Assembly: GCF_017654485.1 (NCBI RefSeq)
Contig: NZ_CP061091.1
Coordinates: 648,501 to 712,500 of the forward strand
Length of the DNA: 64,000 nucleotides
DNA from: Roseomonas marmotae
GTDB taxonomy: Bacteria; Pseudomonadota; Alphaproteobacteria; Acetobacterales; Acetobacteraceae
Direction of reading: 5' to 3'
Numbering within the stretch: the first letter of the stretch is position 1; each line of letters starts with the position of its first letter. Shown piece after piece: positions 16,290 to 24,590 of the stretch. The position numbers were made by a program, and so were the translations under genes. The notes beneath the pieces were generated by a model. That model saw nothing but the letters and a program-made list of their open reading frames with translations, did not search any database and was not told the DNA's origin.

Positions 16290-17410
16290 CAGGCGGCCTC
16301 CCGCGCCGGTATGGCCAGGATCTCGGCCAGATGCGCCACCATGCGCGCGCCCACCTGGCCATCCCAGAGCGGGATGGGCCGGGCCGGCGGCCAGCCGCCG
16401 GAGAGCACGCGCTCCACCGCCGCCGCCAGCCCGGCCGGGGTGACCAGCTGGTTGGCGCCGGATTCCAACGTCACCGGCCGCTCGGTGGAGGGGCGCAGCG
16501 TCAGGCAGGGCACGTCCAGCCCCGCCGCCTCCTCCTGCACCCCGCCGCTGTCGGTGGCCACCAGCCGCGCGCGGCTGAGCAGGGAGAGGAAATCGAGATA
16601 GCCGAGCGGCGGCAGCACCGTGACGCCGGCCGGCATGGCCAGACCGAATTCCCGCATCCGCCGGGAGGTGCGAGGGTGCAGCGGCCAGGCCAGGGGCAGG
16701 CGGCGGGCCACCCGCGCCACGGCGGTGAGCAGGGCCGCCAGCATCTCCGGCTGGTCCACATTGGCGGCGCGGTGCAGCGTCACCACGCCATAGGCCTGGG
16801 GCGCCAACCCGGCGGGCAGGGGCCGGCCACAGGCCAGGGGCAGGCGGCGCAGCAGGGTATCGATCATGCTGTTACCGACCGCGCGCACGGCGCAGGACGC
16901 ATGCCCCTCGGCCAGCAGGCGGGCGGCGGTGGCCTCGTCCGGCGCCCAGAGAAGGTCGCTGACGGCATCCACCGCGCGGCGGTTGATCTCCTCCGGCATG
17001 TCGCGGTCGCCGCAGCGCAGCCCGGCCTCCAGATGCGCGACGGGGATGCGAAGCTTGCGCGCGGCCAGCGCCGCCGCCAGCGTGCCATCGACATCGCCGG
17101 GCACCACCACCATGGCGGGGCGGCGGCCTTCCCACAGCGCCTCGCAGGCCATCATGGTGCGGCCGGTCAGGGAGGCATGCGCGCCCCCCCAGACACCGAG
17201 CGAGACATGTGGTGCCGGCAGGCCCAGATCCTCCAGATGCGCCTGGAACATCAGGGCATCATGATGCTGGCCGGTATGCAGCAGCACCGGGCGGCAGAAG
17301 GGCGGCACCTCCGCCAGGGCGTGCCACAGCGCGGCCAGCTTGGGCAGGTTGGGCCGCGCGCAGGCGACCAGATGCAGCTCGGGCAGGAGCGGTTCAGGCG
17401 AAAAAGGCAT
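16289..17410 (-). CDS. wecB: UDP-N-acetylglucosamine 2-epimerase, non-hydrolysing (WecB/WbpI-like)
   Basis: A 373-residue GT-B-fold epimerase interconverting UDP-GlcNAc (or a UDP-GlcNAc uronate derivative) and the manno-isomer. The conserved blocks HTGQHHD (45-51), VVVPGDVDGT (about 101-110), AHLEAGLR and MPEEINRRAVD, and the late ATDSGGVQEEAAG are present. GDVDGT replaces the usual GDTNST, a mild departure. Beside a WbpA-like dehydrogenase and a WbpE-like aminotransferase it may act as WbpI on a uronate; with the dehydrogenase alone it would give UDP-ManNAcA. No gap separates it from the glycosyltransferase on either side. Confidence 0.88.
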   Translation of the reverse strand: MPFSPEPLLPELHLVACARPNLPKLAALWHALAEVPPFCRPVLLHTGQHHDALMFQAHLEDLGLPAPHVSLGVWGGAHASLTGRTMMACEALWEGRRPAMVVVPGDVDGTLAAALAARKLRIPVAHLEAGLRCGDRDMPEEINRRAVDAVSDLLWAPDEATAARLLAEGHASCAVRAVGNSMIDTLLRRLPLACGRPLPAGLAPQAYGVVTLHRAANVDQPEMLAALLTAVARVARRLPLAWPLHPRTSRRMREFGLAMPAGVTVLPPLGYLDFLSLLSRARLVATDSGGVQEEAAGLDVPCLTLRPSTERPVTLESGANQLVTPAGLAAAVERVLSGGWPPARPIPLWDGQVGARMVAHLAEILAIPAREAA

Positions 17411-18658
17411 TCAGGCGGTCACCAGCATGGGCGCGGCGGAGGTGGCGCCAGCCGCCTCCGCCGCCTGGACGAAATCGGCGGCGAGGAGGCGGCGGTCCCA
17501 GCGGCGCAGCGCCTGAGCGCGGCCGGCGGCGCCCAGCTCGGCCCGGCGCGCGGGGTTGTCGGCCATCCAGACCAGGGCATCGGCCAGGGCGGCGGCATCC
17601 CCCGGCGGGGCGGCGATGCCGCAGGGGCCATCGGCCAGCAGCCGCGCCGCCCGGCCGGAGAGATTGGCGACCACCGGCAGCCCGGCGGCCAGATAGTCCA
17701 TCAGCTTGTTGGGCGCGGTCCATTCGGCGAATTCGGGCACTGGCGCCAGGCACTGCACACCGACCTGCGCGCCCGCCAGCAGCGCCGCCAGCCGCCGCTT
17801 GGGTAGGCTGTCGAGGAAGGTGAGATTGCCGAGGCCGCGCGCCTCCGCCAGCAGCCGCAGCCGCGCCTTCTCCCCGCCCTCGCCCACCAGCAGCAGGCGG
17901 ATACGACGCTCCCGCCGCGCCTGCAGGATGGCGGCGGCATCCAGCAGCTGGTCCAGCCCATTGGCGCGTCCATGCGCCCCGGCATAGACGGCCAGCATCT
18001 CCCAGGCCGCCACGCCGGGCGGCCGCCAGGGCGCCACCTGCGGGCCGAAGAGGTCGAGGTCGCAGCCATTCGGCACCACCCTCACCCGCGCGGGGTCGGC
18101 GCCGCGCGCCTGGGCGGTTCCGGCCATACCCTCGCTCAGCGCCACCACCATGGCGGCCTGACGGCAGGCGGCGCTGGCCAGCGGCTCCATCGCCGCCAGG
18201 GCCAGGGGCGGCGCGGCACCCATGGCGCGCGGCAGTTCCGGCCAGGGGTCGCGGATCTCGAAGACAAAAGGCGTGCCGCGCAGCCGCCGCGCCAGCAGCG
18301 CCGGGATGGCCACCGTCAGCGGCGTGGAGCTGGCGATGATCAGGTCCCAGCCCTCGGCCAGCGCCAGCCGGGTGGCGGCGGCGGCGAAATGGCCGAAGGC
18401 GCAGAGCCGCCGGGCGAAACCCTGGTGATTGCCGCAGGGAATGGCGAATTCCACCAGCCGCACACCTTGCAGCACCCCCTCCCGCCGCCCGGCCCGGAAG
18501 GGGCCGGCCAGGCCGGTGACGGCGCCGGCATATTGCCCGCAGGCGATGGTCACCTGATGCCCCGCCGCCGAGAGCGCCCGCGCCATGGCATGGCTGCGGG
18601 TGGCCGTGGCGCCGGCAGGGCCGGAATAATGCTGGTGCAGGTAGAGGATACGCATCAT
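17411..18658 (-). CDS. GT4-family glycosyltransferase (WbuB-like)
   Basis: A 415-residue GT-B glycosyltransferase beginning MMRILYLHQHYSGPAGATATRS, as in WbuB-type L-fucosamine or N-acetylsugar transferases of O-antigen loci. Further matches are FEIRDPWPELP (near 140), VRVVPNGCDL (near 205) and EFAEWTAPNKLMDYLAAGLPVVAN in the donor domain. I placed the start at 18658, preceded by a GGGGCGGG stretch just after the stop of the upstream gene. An in-frame ATG further upstream (18745) would only add 29 residues that overlap that gene. Substrate unknown; likely repeat-unit assembly. Confidence 0.87.
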   Translation of the reverse strand: MMRILYLHQHYSGPAGATATRSHAMARALSAAGHQVTIACGQYAGAVTGLAGPFRAGRREGVLQGVRLVEFAIPCGNHQGFARRLCAFGHFAAAATRLALAEGWDLIIASSTPLTVAIPALLARRLRGTPFVFEIRDPWPELPRAMGAAPPLALAAMEPLASAACRQAAMVVALSEGMAGTAQARGADPARVRVVPNGCDLDLFGPQVAPWRPPGVAAWEMLAVYAGAHGRANGLDQLLDAAAILQARRERRIRLLLVGEGGEKARLRLLAEARGLGNLTFLDSLPKRRLAALLAGAQVGVQCLAPVPEFAEWTAPNKLMDYLAAGLPVVANLSGRAARLLADGPCGIAAPPGDAAALADALVWMADNPARRAELGAAGRAQALRRWDRRLLAADFVQAAEAAGATSAAPMLVTA

Positions 18659-18666
18659 CCCGCCCC

Positions 18667-19887
18667 TCAGCCGCGGTGGCAGGCGCGGATGGCCTCGATC
18701 ACCCGGTCCTGCTCCTGCTCCGTCATGGCGCCGGAAGGCAGGCAAAGGCCGCGGTCGAAAAGCTGTCCGGCGATGCCGGCGCCATGGAAGGGCGCGCCGC
18801 GGAAGGCGGGCTGGAGGTGCAGCGGCTTCCAGACCGGGCGGCTTTCCACCCCTGCCGCGTCCAGCGCCCTGTGCACCTGCTCCCGCGTCGTTCCGAAGCG
18901 CGAGGGCTCGATCAGGATGGTGGTCAGCCAGCGGGAGGATCGGCCCCAGCCTGGCTCCGGCATGAAGCCCAGCCCAGGCAGGTCCGACAGCCGCAGGGCG
19001 TAGCGGGCGAAGGTGGCGCGCCGTGCCGCCACCCGTTCCTTCAGCGCGCCGATCTGCGCGAGGCCGACCGCCGCCAGCACGGAGGAGAGGCCGTAGGAAT
19101 AGCCCGTGGTCTCATGCTGGTAATGCGGCGCGGCCTCCTTGGCCTGTGTCGCCAGGTGGCGGGCGCGGGCGATCAGCGCGGCATCGTCCGAGACCAGCGC
19201 GCCGCCACCGCCGGCGGTGACGATCTTGTTGCCGTTGAAGGAGAAGGCCGCCAGCGCCGCGCCCTTGCCCACCGGGCGGCCGCGATACTCGGCCCCCAGC
19301 GCCTCCGCGCTGTCGCAGAGCACCGGCACGCCCCAGCGGCCGCAGAGGGTGACGATGGTGTCGAGGTCGCAGGACTGGCCATAGAGATCCACAGGCACCA
19401 CGGCGCGGGGCAGCTTGCCCTTGGTGGCGGCCTGCCGCAGCCGGCTCTCCAGCAGGTCGGGGTCCAGCGTCCAGCTCCCGGCATCGACGTCCAGGAAGCG
19501 CGGGCGGGCGCCCATCTGCACGGCCGGGGCGATGGTGGCGACGAAGGTGAGGGTGGAGGTCCAGACCTCGTCCCCCCGTTCCACCCCCAGCACCCGGTAG
19601 CCCAGATGCAGCGCGGCGGTGCCGGAAGAAGTGGCGAGCCCATGCCCCGTTCCGGAGGCGGCGCGCACCGCCCCCTCGAAGGCCTCGGGCACCGGCCCGG
19701 CGGGGGCGATCCAGCCCGCCGCCAGGGTATGGTCGAGCGAGGCAAGCTCTCCTCCCGCCAGTTGCGGCGGCGATAGCAGGATCCGCTGCCGGGGCTGTGC
19801 CGCGGCGGCCGGGCGACCTGGAAAGAGGCGGACATTCTCGCCCAATGCGCCGTCACCGGTCGCACCGAGCCTCAGCGCCAAGGCCAT
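18667..19887 (-). CDS. DegT/DnrJ/EryC1-family aminotransferase, PglE-like (UDP-4-keto-6-deoxy-GlcNAc)
   Basis: A 406-residue PLP enzyme with the catalytic Lys221 in SFNGNKIVTAGGGGA, the form found in PglE/WlaK-type bacillosamine aminotransferases. SSGTAALHLGY (88-98) and CDSAEALGAEYRG (191-203) bind PLP. With the PglF/WbpM-like dehydratase and the PglC-like priming transferase in the same operon, it probably makes UDP-4-amino-4,6-dideoxy-GlcNAc. A PglD-like acetyltransferase is not in the window. The first 35 or so residues, before RILLSPPQL, extend beyond typical PglE. It is the first gene after a 96-base gap in an otherwise tightly packed operon. Confidence 0.87.
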   Translation of the reverse strand: MALALRLGATGDGALGENVRLFPGRPAAAAQPRQRILLSPPQLAGGELASLDHTLAAGWIAPAGPVPEAFEGAVRAASGTGHGLATSSGTAALHLGYRVLGVERGDEVWTSTLTFVATIAPAVQMGARPRFLDVDAGSWTLDPDLLESRLRQAATKGKLPRAVVPVDLYGQSCDLDTIVTLCGRWGVPVLCDSAEALGAEYRGRPVGKGAALAAFSFNGNKIVTAGGGGALVSDDAALIARARHLATQAKEAAPHYQHETTGYSYGLSSVLAAVGLAQIGALKERVAARRATFARYALRLSDLPGLGFMPEPGWGRSSRWLTTILIEPSRFGTTREQVHRALDAAGVESRPVWKPLHLQPAFRGAPFHGAGIAGQLFDRGLCLPSGAMTEQEQDRVIEAIRACHRG

Positions 19888-19934
19888 GAAGAGCTCACTA
19901 TTTTGTGAACAGCAAGCTCAGCCAAACAGGTCCG

Positions 19935-19966
19935 AAACCGTAATGCAAGCGGAATCATTACCGTTT
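19935..19966. promoter_or_regulatory. imperfect inverted repeat in the only large gap of the polysaccharide operon
   Basis: Arms AAACCGTAATG and CATTACCGTTT pair at 10 of 11 positions around a 10-base centre. The gap (19888-19983) is AT-rich compared with the genes around it. A second, overlapping pairing (TGCAAG with CTTGCA at 19969-19974) is possible, so alternative RNA structures can form. It could be an operator, an internal promoter region or an attenuator before the PglE-like gene; the sequence does not decide. Confidence 0.4.
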
Positions 19967-19983
19967 CCTTGCATAACGGGAAT

Positions 19984-20592
19984 CTATTTCACCTTCTGGT
20001 TGATAGATTCGGCCGCAAGGGCGGGCATCGTGGCATGGCCGGGGGCGCTGACGCCCTTGCCGCTCAGCAGGATGGCCAGCGTGCCGGCCATGGCCCGCAG
20101 ATCCCGCCGCAGGCTCGCGGGCGGGCCGGCATAGGCGGCATCCATCTCCAGCCGCTCCTCCCAGGGCAGGGCATTGCGGCCGGCCGCCTGCGCCACCCCC
20201 GCCAGCCCCGGGCGCACGGACAGCCGGCGCCGCTGCCGCGCGGTGTAGTGGGGCAGATAGGCCATGGGCAGCGGGCGCGGGCCGACCAGGCTCATCTCCC
20301 CCCGCAGCACATTCGCCAGTTGCGGCAACTCATCCAGCGCGCTGGCCCGCAGCGCCCGGCCGAAGCGCGTCAGCCGTGCCGTGTCATCCCCCGGCCCCTC
20401 CCGCATGCTGCGGAACTTGATGAGCGTGAAGGGATGGCCGCCCCGCCCGGCGCGCTCCTGCCGGAACAGCACGGGGCGGCCGAGGCAGAGCGCCACCGCC
20501 AGCGCCACCAGGGCGAGAAGGGGGGCGAGCAGCAGCAGCGCCAGCCCGGCCCCCAGGATATCCAGAGCCCGCTTGCCGAAAGCATCATACAC
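19984..20592 (-). CDS. polyprenyl-phosphate phosphoglycosyl transferase (PglC/WcaJ-type sugar transferase)
   Basis: A 202-residue monotopic enzyme that starts repeat-unit assembly by moving a sugar-phosphate to undecaprenyl phosphate. It has one hydrophobic membrane hairpin (ILGAGLALLLLAPLLALVALAVAL, about 11-34), then RPVLFRQERAGRGG, FTLIKFRSM, the Asp-Glu catalytic dyad in ASALDELPQLANVL, and MSLVGPRPL. The short length fits PglC, not the longer WbaP/WcaJ. I chose the GTG at 20592, which overlaps the stop of the upstream gene by 8 bases; the longer open frame upstream is antisense-type filler. The C-terminal tail after the core is unusually long for PglC. Confidence 0.9.
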   Translation of the reverse strand: MYDAFGKRALDILGAGLALLLLAPLLALVALAVALCLGRPVLFRQERAGRGGHPFTLIKFRSMREGPGDDTARLTRFGRALRASALDELPQLANVLRGEMSLVGPRPLPMAYLPHYTARQRRRLSVRPGLAGVAQAAGRNALPWEERLEMDAAYAGPPASLRRDLRAMAGTLAILLSGKGVSAPGHATMPALAAESINQKVK

Positions 20593-21808
20593 GTCGCGCC
20601 ACGACCCCCGTCGACAGCACCAGACCCAGGGCGAACCAGACCATCCGGTTGCCGAGGTCGGTGGACACCATGGCCGCCAGCGCCACCGGCAGGGCCAGCG
20701 CGGCGATCCGCGCCAGCCGGGCCGGCTGCATCCGCCGCAGCCGCAGCAGCGGCACCAGCGCCGCGCCGCCGAAACAGAGCAGCCAGAAGCCCAGGCCGGG
20801 CAGCCCGCCCTCCGCCCAGGCTTCCAGCAGGTGGTTGTGCGGATAGAGGCCGCGCCGCTCGCCATGGCCGGCGGCGATGGTGAAGCCGCCGGTGCCCAGG
20901 CCGAAGGGCAGCGCCTCGCTCCCCCAGGCCATGGCCGCCGCCCAGAGCATGGGGCGGGCGGAGGAGGCGACATCGCCCTGGGTGAAGCGCTCCAGCGTCC
21001 GCAGCCCCTCGGCACGGCCGGGGTCGAGCAGCAGCGCCGCCAGGGCCAGCCCCCCGCAGGCCGCCACCAGCAGCAGCCAGCACAGCGCCGCGCGCGGCCG
21101 CATCGCCGACCAGAGCCGCAGCGCCGGCACCAGCGCCACGCAAAGAGCCAGGGAGAGCAGCGCCATCCGCCCCCCCGGCACCAGCGCCGCCGCCGCCGTG
21201 GCGGCGGTGAAAGCGAGCCAGAACAGCCGCCCCGACCAGTGGTTGGCCTCTACCGCCCGCACCCCGCCCAGCCCCGCCGCACAGGCGATGGCGAGCCCGG
21301 CCAGCTGATACTGCACCCGCACCAGTTCCGGATTGGCCCCCACGGCGCCGCCCAGCACCACCGCGCCATGGGCCAGACCCCAGGCCACCGAGGCACCGAC
21401 GAAAGGCCCCGCCGCCAGCGCCACCGCCACCAGCCAGCGCCGCGCCCCGGCATCCGCGCCCACCGCCAGCCCGGCCAGCAGCATCAGCGGCCCCAGCAGC
21501 ACCACCTCCGGCAGCTTGGCGGCGAGGATGCCGCGGCTGGGGCTCCAGGTGCCCGCCAGCACCAGCCAGAGCCAGAGCAGTGCGGCCCCTGCCAGCGGGG
21601 GCCCCACCAGCGGATGCAGCCACCAGCGCCGCGTCAGCAGCAGCAGCGCGAGCAGCGGCGGCAGCAGAAGCAGGGACAGAGTCGTGATGTCGAAGGGAAG
21701 GGCGGCCACCAGCGGCGCGCCCTTCAGCGCGCCAGCGAATTGCAGCAGCGCGGCGATGGCGCCGGACAAGGAGGCGATGGCGGCCGTGTCGATGCGCCAG
21801 GCCCTCAT
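20585..21808 (-). CDS. O-antigen ligase/polymerase family protein (Wzy/WaaL-like)
   Basis: A 407-residue protein with about ten hydrophobic helices. The large periplasmic loop contains the family signature: GLGTGGFTIAAGHGERRGLYPHNHLLEAWAEGGLPGLGFWLL, with the key YPHNHLLE motif and the Glu in EGG. This is the Wzy_C domain shared by O-antigen ligases and exopolysaccharide polymerases. Beside wzz and a Wza-type exporter, a Wzy-type polymerase role is more likely than a lipid A-core ligase; inference. ATGA overlap with wzz upstream. Confidence 0.85.
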   Translation of the reverse strand: MRAWRIDTAAIASLSGAIAALLQFAGALKGAPLVAALPFDITTLSLLLLPPLLALLLLTRRWWLHPLVGPPLAGAALLWLWLVLAGTWSPSRGILAAKLPEVVLLGPLMLLAGLAVGADAGARRWLVAVALAAGPFVGASVAWGLAHGAVVLGGAVGANPELVRVQYQLAGLAIACAAGLGGVRAVEANHWSGRLFWLAFTAATAAAALVPGGRMALLSLALCVALVPALRLWSAMRPRAALCWLLLVAACGGLALAALLLDPGRAEGLRTLERFTQGDVASSARPMLWAAAMAWGSEALPFGLGTGGFTIAAGHGERRGLYPHNHLLEAWAEGGLPGLGFWLLCFGGAALVPLLRLRRMQPARLARIAALALPVALAAMVSTDLGNRMVWFALGLVLSTGVVARRV

Positions 21809-22791
21809 GCGCCAGGCCAGGGGCGCCGTGCCCGGGCCCCATCCGGCGAAACGGCATTCCCCAGGGCCCGGCCCTGGCCTGGCCTGCGGGGGGAAGGGCC
21901 AGGCAACCCGGCCACTTGGCCGGGGGGCCAGGGAGGCGGAGCTCCGGGAGCCTTCCGCACCGCCGGCACGCCGGACAGCAGCACCCAGCAGGCACCGCCG
22001 AACAGGCAGGTCAACGGCGCTGCCACGGCCAGCAGCACCAGCAGCAGCGGCCGGTTGGGGAGGGAGGGCTTCAGCTCCGCCCCCGGCCCTGAAACCAGCC
22101 GCGCCGCCACCACCTCATCCGCCGCCAGCACCATGGCGGCGCGCTGATGCTGGGCCAGCAGCTCGAAGATGGGCGTGCGGAGGTAGATGTCCCGCTCGCT
22201 CATCAGCCGGGTCTCCAGCACGCGGATGCGGCGGTTCACGAGGTCCAGCAGATCGCGCCGCACCTTGGCCTCGCCGAAGCCGTGCAGGCGGGTCAGCACC
22301 TCCGCCGCCAGGGCACGGTCGGGCAGGGCGAGTTCCAGCGTCCAGGTGACGGAGGCCAGGGACTGCGTCACCGCCAGGGCGCGTTCCAGCCAGCCCTCCA
22401 CGTCATCCTGGTCGGGCCGCATCCGCAGTCCCAGCTTCTCCCGCAGCCAGCCGGCGAGACCCTCGGCGCGACGGCGCTCCAGCGCCGCCAGCAACGGTGT
22501 GTCGCGCGCCAGCATGGCCGCCGCTTCGGGGCTGCGCAGCGCCGCCAGGTAGACCGCGAAATTGCCGGAGGGGCGGGTATCCAACAGGCTGCCCGGCGCC
22601 AGGGCGTTCGCCGAGATCAGGGAGGAATTGGCGAGGCCGGTGGTCTCGGCCGGGGCGATCACCGCCTGCGCCAGAAAGGCGCGGGGCCAGGAGAGGATGA
22701 GCCCCGCCCCGCCCAGCAGCAGCAGCAGCGCCAGAGTGGCCAGCCGGAATTTCAGCGCCCAGACGCCACGCAGCAACTGGTCCAGCGGCAT
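21805..22791 (-). CDS. Wzz-like polysaccharide chain-length/co-polymerase protein
   Basis: A 328-residue inner-membrane protein starting MPLDQLLRGVWALKFR. The first transmembrane helix (LATLALLLLLGGAGLIL) follows at about 16-32. A long periplasmic, partly helical region contains SLLDTRPSGNFAVYLAALRSPEAA, typical of Wzz. The second helix (PLLLVLLAVAAPLTCLFGGACWVLL) is near 250-275. There is no cytoplasmic tyrosine-kinase domain, unlike Wzc; a Pro/Gly-rich tail ends the protein. It probably sets polymer length with the Wzy-like neighbour. The start is fixed by the TGATG overlap with the upstream lyase gene. Confidence 0.83.
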   Translation of the reverse strand: MPLDQLLRGVWALKFRLATLALLLLLGGAGLILSWPRAFLAQAVIAPAETTGLANSSLISANALAPGSLLDTRPSGNFAVYLAALRSPEAAAMLARDTPLLAALERRRAEGLAGWLREKLGLRMRPDQDDVEGWLERALAVTQSLASVTWTLELALPDRALAAEVLTRLHGFGEAKVRRDLLDLVNRRIRVLETRLMSERDIYLRTPIFELLAQHQRAAMVLAADEVVAARLVSGPGAELKPSLPNRPLLLVLLAVAAPLTCLFGGACWVLLSGVPAVRKAPGAPPPWPPGQVAGLPGPSPRRPGQGRALGNAVSPDGARARRPWPGA

Positions 22792-24536
22792 CAGGGCAGC
22801 CTGATCCGGGTCTCGACACTGCGGACCGGGGCGCGGGCACGGGCCACCAGCACAAGGCAGGGGCGGACCGCCGCATAGGCCGGGCTTTCCCAACCCTCCT
22901 CGATCGTCAGGGCCAAAGGGGCATCGGCCGTGACATGGATCTCGGCGGGGCCGCTGGCACCCCCGGATGTGGCGCGCCAGTCGCCGGGACCAAGCCGCCA
23001 GCGCAGGGCCAGACCGGAGAAACCGCCGCCCACCGTATCCCGCACCCACCAGAGCCGGCCTTCGGCGCTGACCTGCCGGCCGTGGCGGTGGCCGTGGGCG
23101 TCCCACGATACGGCGCCACCGGGCAAGGCGGCCAGGCGCGGCCAGCAGGCATGCAGGAAGCGCCCGACACGGGGCATCGGCTCCCGCTCATCGAAGGTGA
23201 TGGTGTTATGCGCGGCGGCGCTCGGGAAATAATCCAGCCACCAGCGCTCGCCCGGGGCGGGATTGTAGGCGCCCGTGCCGGCATCGGTCAGGACAGGCGT
23301 GGCGCCGTCCCACAGCTCGAAATGCAGCAGGTCGGCCTGGCCAGGGCGGAAGCGCAGCGGTCCGGTGCGGAGCAGGGCGCGGGCGCCACCGGCCTGCCAG
23401 CCCATGCTGCCGCTGGCGCGCCAGCGGGCGGGGATCCCGGCTGCCGGGAGGGTGGGCAGGCCCAGCCACAGGCATCCATGCTCCTCCGCGAAGCCGGCGG
23501 AGGCGCCGGCGAAAAGCCGCAGCGCCCGCTCGGCGCTACCCCGCGCATCTCCCGGGCCGGCCAGCGCCAGATCGGCGAAGGCGGAGCCATCCTGGTGCCC
23601 CAGGCGCGGCAGGGCGCCATCAGGGGCCACCAGCCGGGCGAGCCAATGGGCCGCCGCTTCCGCACGCGCGGCGAAAGGCGCCGGGAAGGGCAGCGCCCCA
23701 TGCCGCAGCCGCAGCCATTCCACCACCGCCAGCACATCCAGCAGCAGCCGGTGATAGCCGGTGGAGACCTGGGCGAAGCCGCCATCCGGCGCCACCAGCC
23801 GCGCCAGGGCCGCGGAAAGCTCCCGCGCGCCGCGCCGCAGCAGTCCGGCATCGCCCAGCAGAAGGCCGCAGGCATAGAGCCCGGCGGGCTCGCTGATACT
23901 GTGGTTATTGTCCTGTGCCCGGGCGTAGTGCGGCGTCGCCTCGATGCGCCGTGCATGCAGCGCCAGCAGGGCGCGCGCAGCCGGCGCGGGCGCGAAGTCC
24001 TGCCCCAGCAGGGCCAGGGTCAGGCCGAGATGCAGCGCCCGCAGCGCCACCTCCTGCCCGCACGCCCAATGCGGGCCCTGAAAAGGCGGGTTGGCGGCGC
24101 ACCACGCGGCGATGCGGGCCTCCAGCGCCGCGAGATGCCCCTCCTCCGGCCAGAGGCAGGCGGCCTGGGCCAGACGGGGCAGGCAGGCCAGCCTACCGGC
24201 TTCCCAGACAGGGCGGATATCGCCAGGGCCGAACAGATCCATCCCGAGTGCCGGGGTCGTGGCATCGAAGGGGCCGTGGTGGCGGGCCGGGGGCAGGATT
24301 TCCAGGGCCCCGCGCAGCCGCGCCTGCCATGCGGCCGGCATATCCGGCGCCGCCGGCGGCGGAGCGGCCGTCAGGAAGGGACCTTCCGGCATTTCCGCCC
24401 CCCGCAGCCGCTGCGCGGCGCCGCCCGAGAGCAGCGCCAGCCGGTGCAGCCCGTAATGGCCCAGCGCACGCGGCCCCAGGCGCCAAGCGGCATCGGCCAG
24501 CAACAAGGGTCCTCGGATATGAGCTTGGATCGCCAT
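22791..24536 (-). CDS. heparinase II/III-family polysaccharide lyase-like protein
   Basis: A 581-residue protein. The helical (alpha/alpha) toroid of the N-terminal half contains NNHSISEPAGLYACGLL (residues 210-226), the substrate-binding Asn-His-Glu signature. The C-terminal beta-sandwich has LTDAGTGAYNP (417-426) and the AHNTITFDE block (442-450) typical of the heparinase II/III domain. Such enzymes are often part of exopolysaccharide loci, where they cut or trim polymer. No signal peptide is evident, so its location is uncertain. It is the first gene of the minus-strand operon, divergent from the exporter with only 54 bases between the starts. No clear Shine-Dalgarno site precedes the ATG. 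Confidence 0.85.
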   Translation of the reverse strand: MAIQAHIRGPLLLADAAWRLGPRALGHYGLHRLALLSGGAAQRLRGAEMPEGPFLTAAPPPAAPDMPAAWQARLRGALEILPPARHHGPFDATTPALGMDLFGPGDIRPVWEAGRLACLPRLAQAACLWPEEGHLAALEARIAAWCAANPPFQGPHWACGQEVALRALHLGLTLALLGQDFAPAPAARALLALHARRIEATPHYARAQDNNHSISEPAGLYACGLLLGDAGLLRRGARELSAALARLVAPDGGFAQVSTGYHRLLLDVLAVVEWLRLRHGALPFPAPFAARAEAAAHWLARLVAPDGALPRLGHQDGSAFADLALAGPGDARGSAERALRLFAGASAGFAEEHGCLWLGLPTLPAAGIPARWRASGSMGWQAGGARALLRTGPLRFRPGQADLLHFELWDGATPVLTDAGTGAYNPAPGERWWLDYFPSAAAHNTITFDEREPMPRVGRFLHACWPRLAALPGGAVSWDAHGHRHGRQVSAEGRLWWVRDTVGGGFSGLALRWRLGPGDWRATSGGASGPAEIHVTADAPLALTIEEGWESPAYAAVRPCLVLVARARAPVRSVETRIRLP

Positions 24537-24590
24537 TGCAATAATGATAAAGCCGCAATCACGATTTTGCGAGCATCTGGTCGCCCCTGC

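Noticed and set aside
22935..24590. Upstream extension of the exporter frame to 1470 codons
   Set aside because: The extension is antisense to the heparinase-like gene; a signal peptide right after 24591 marks the real start.
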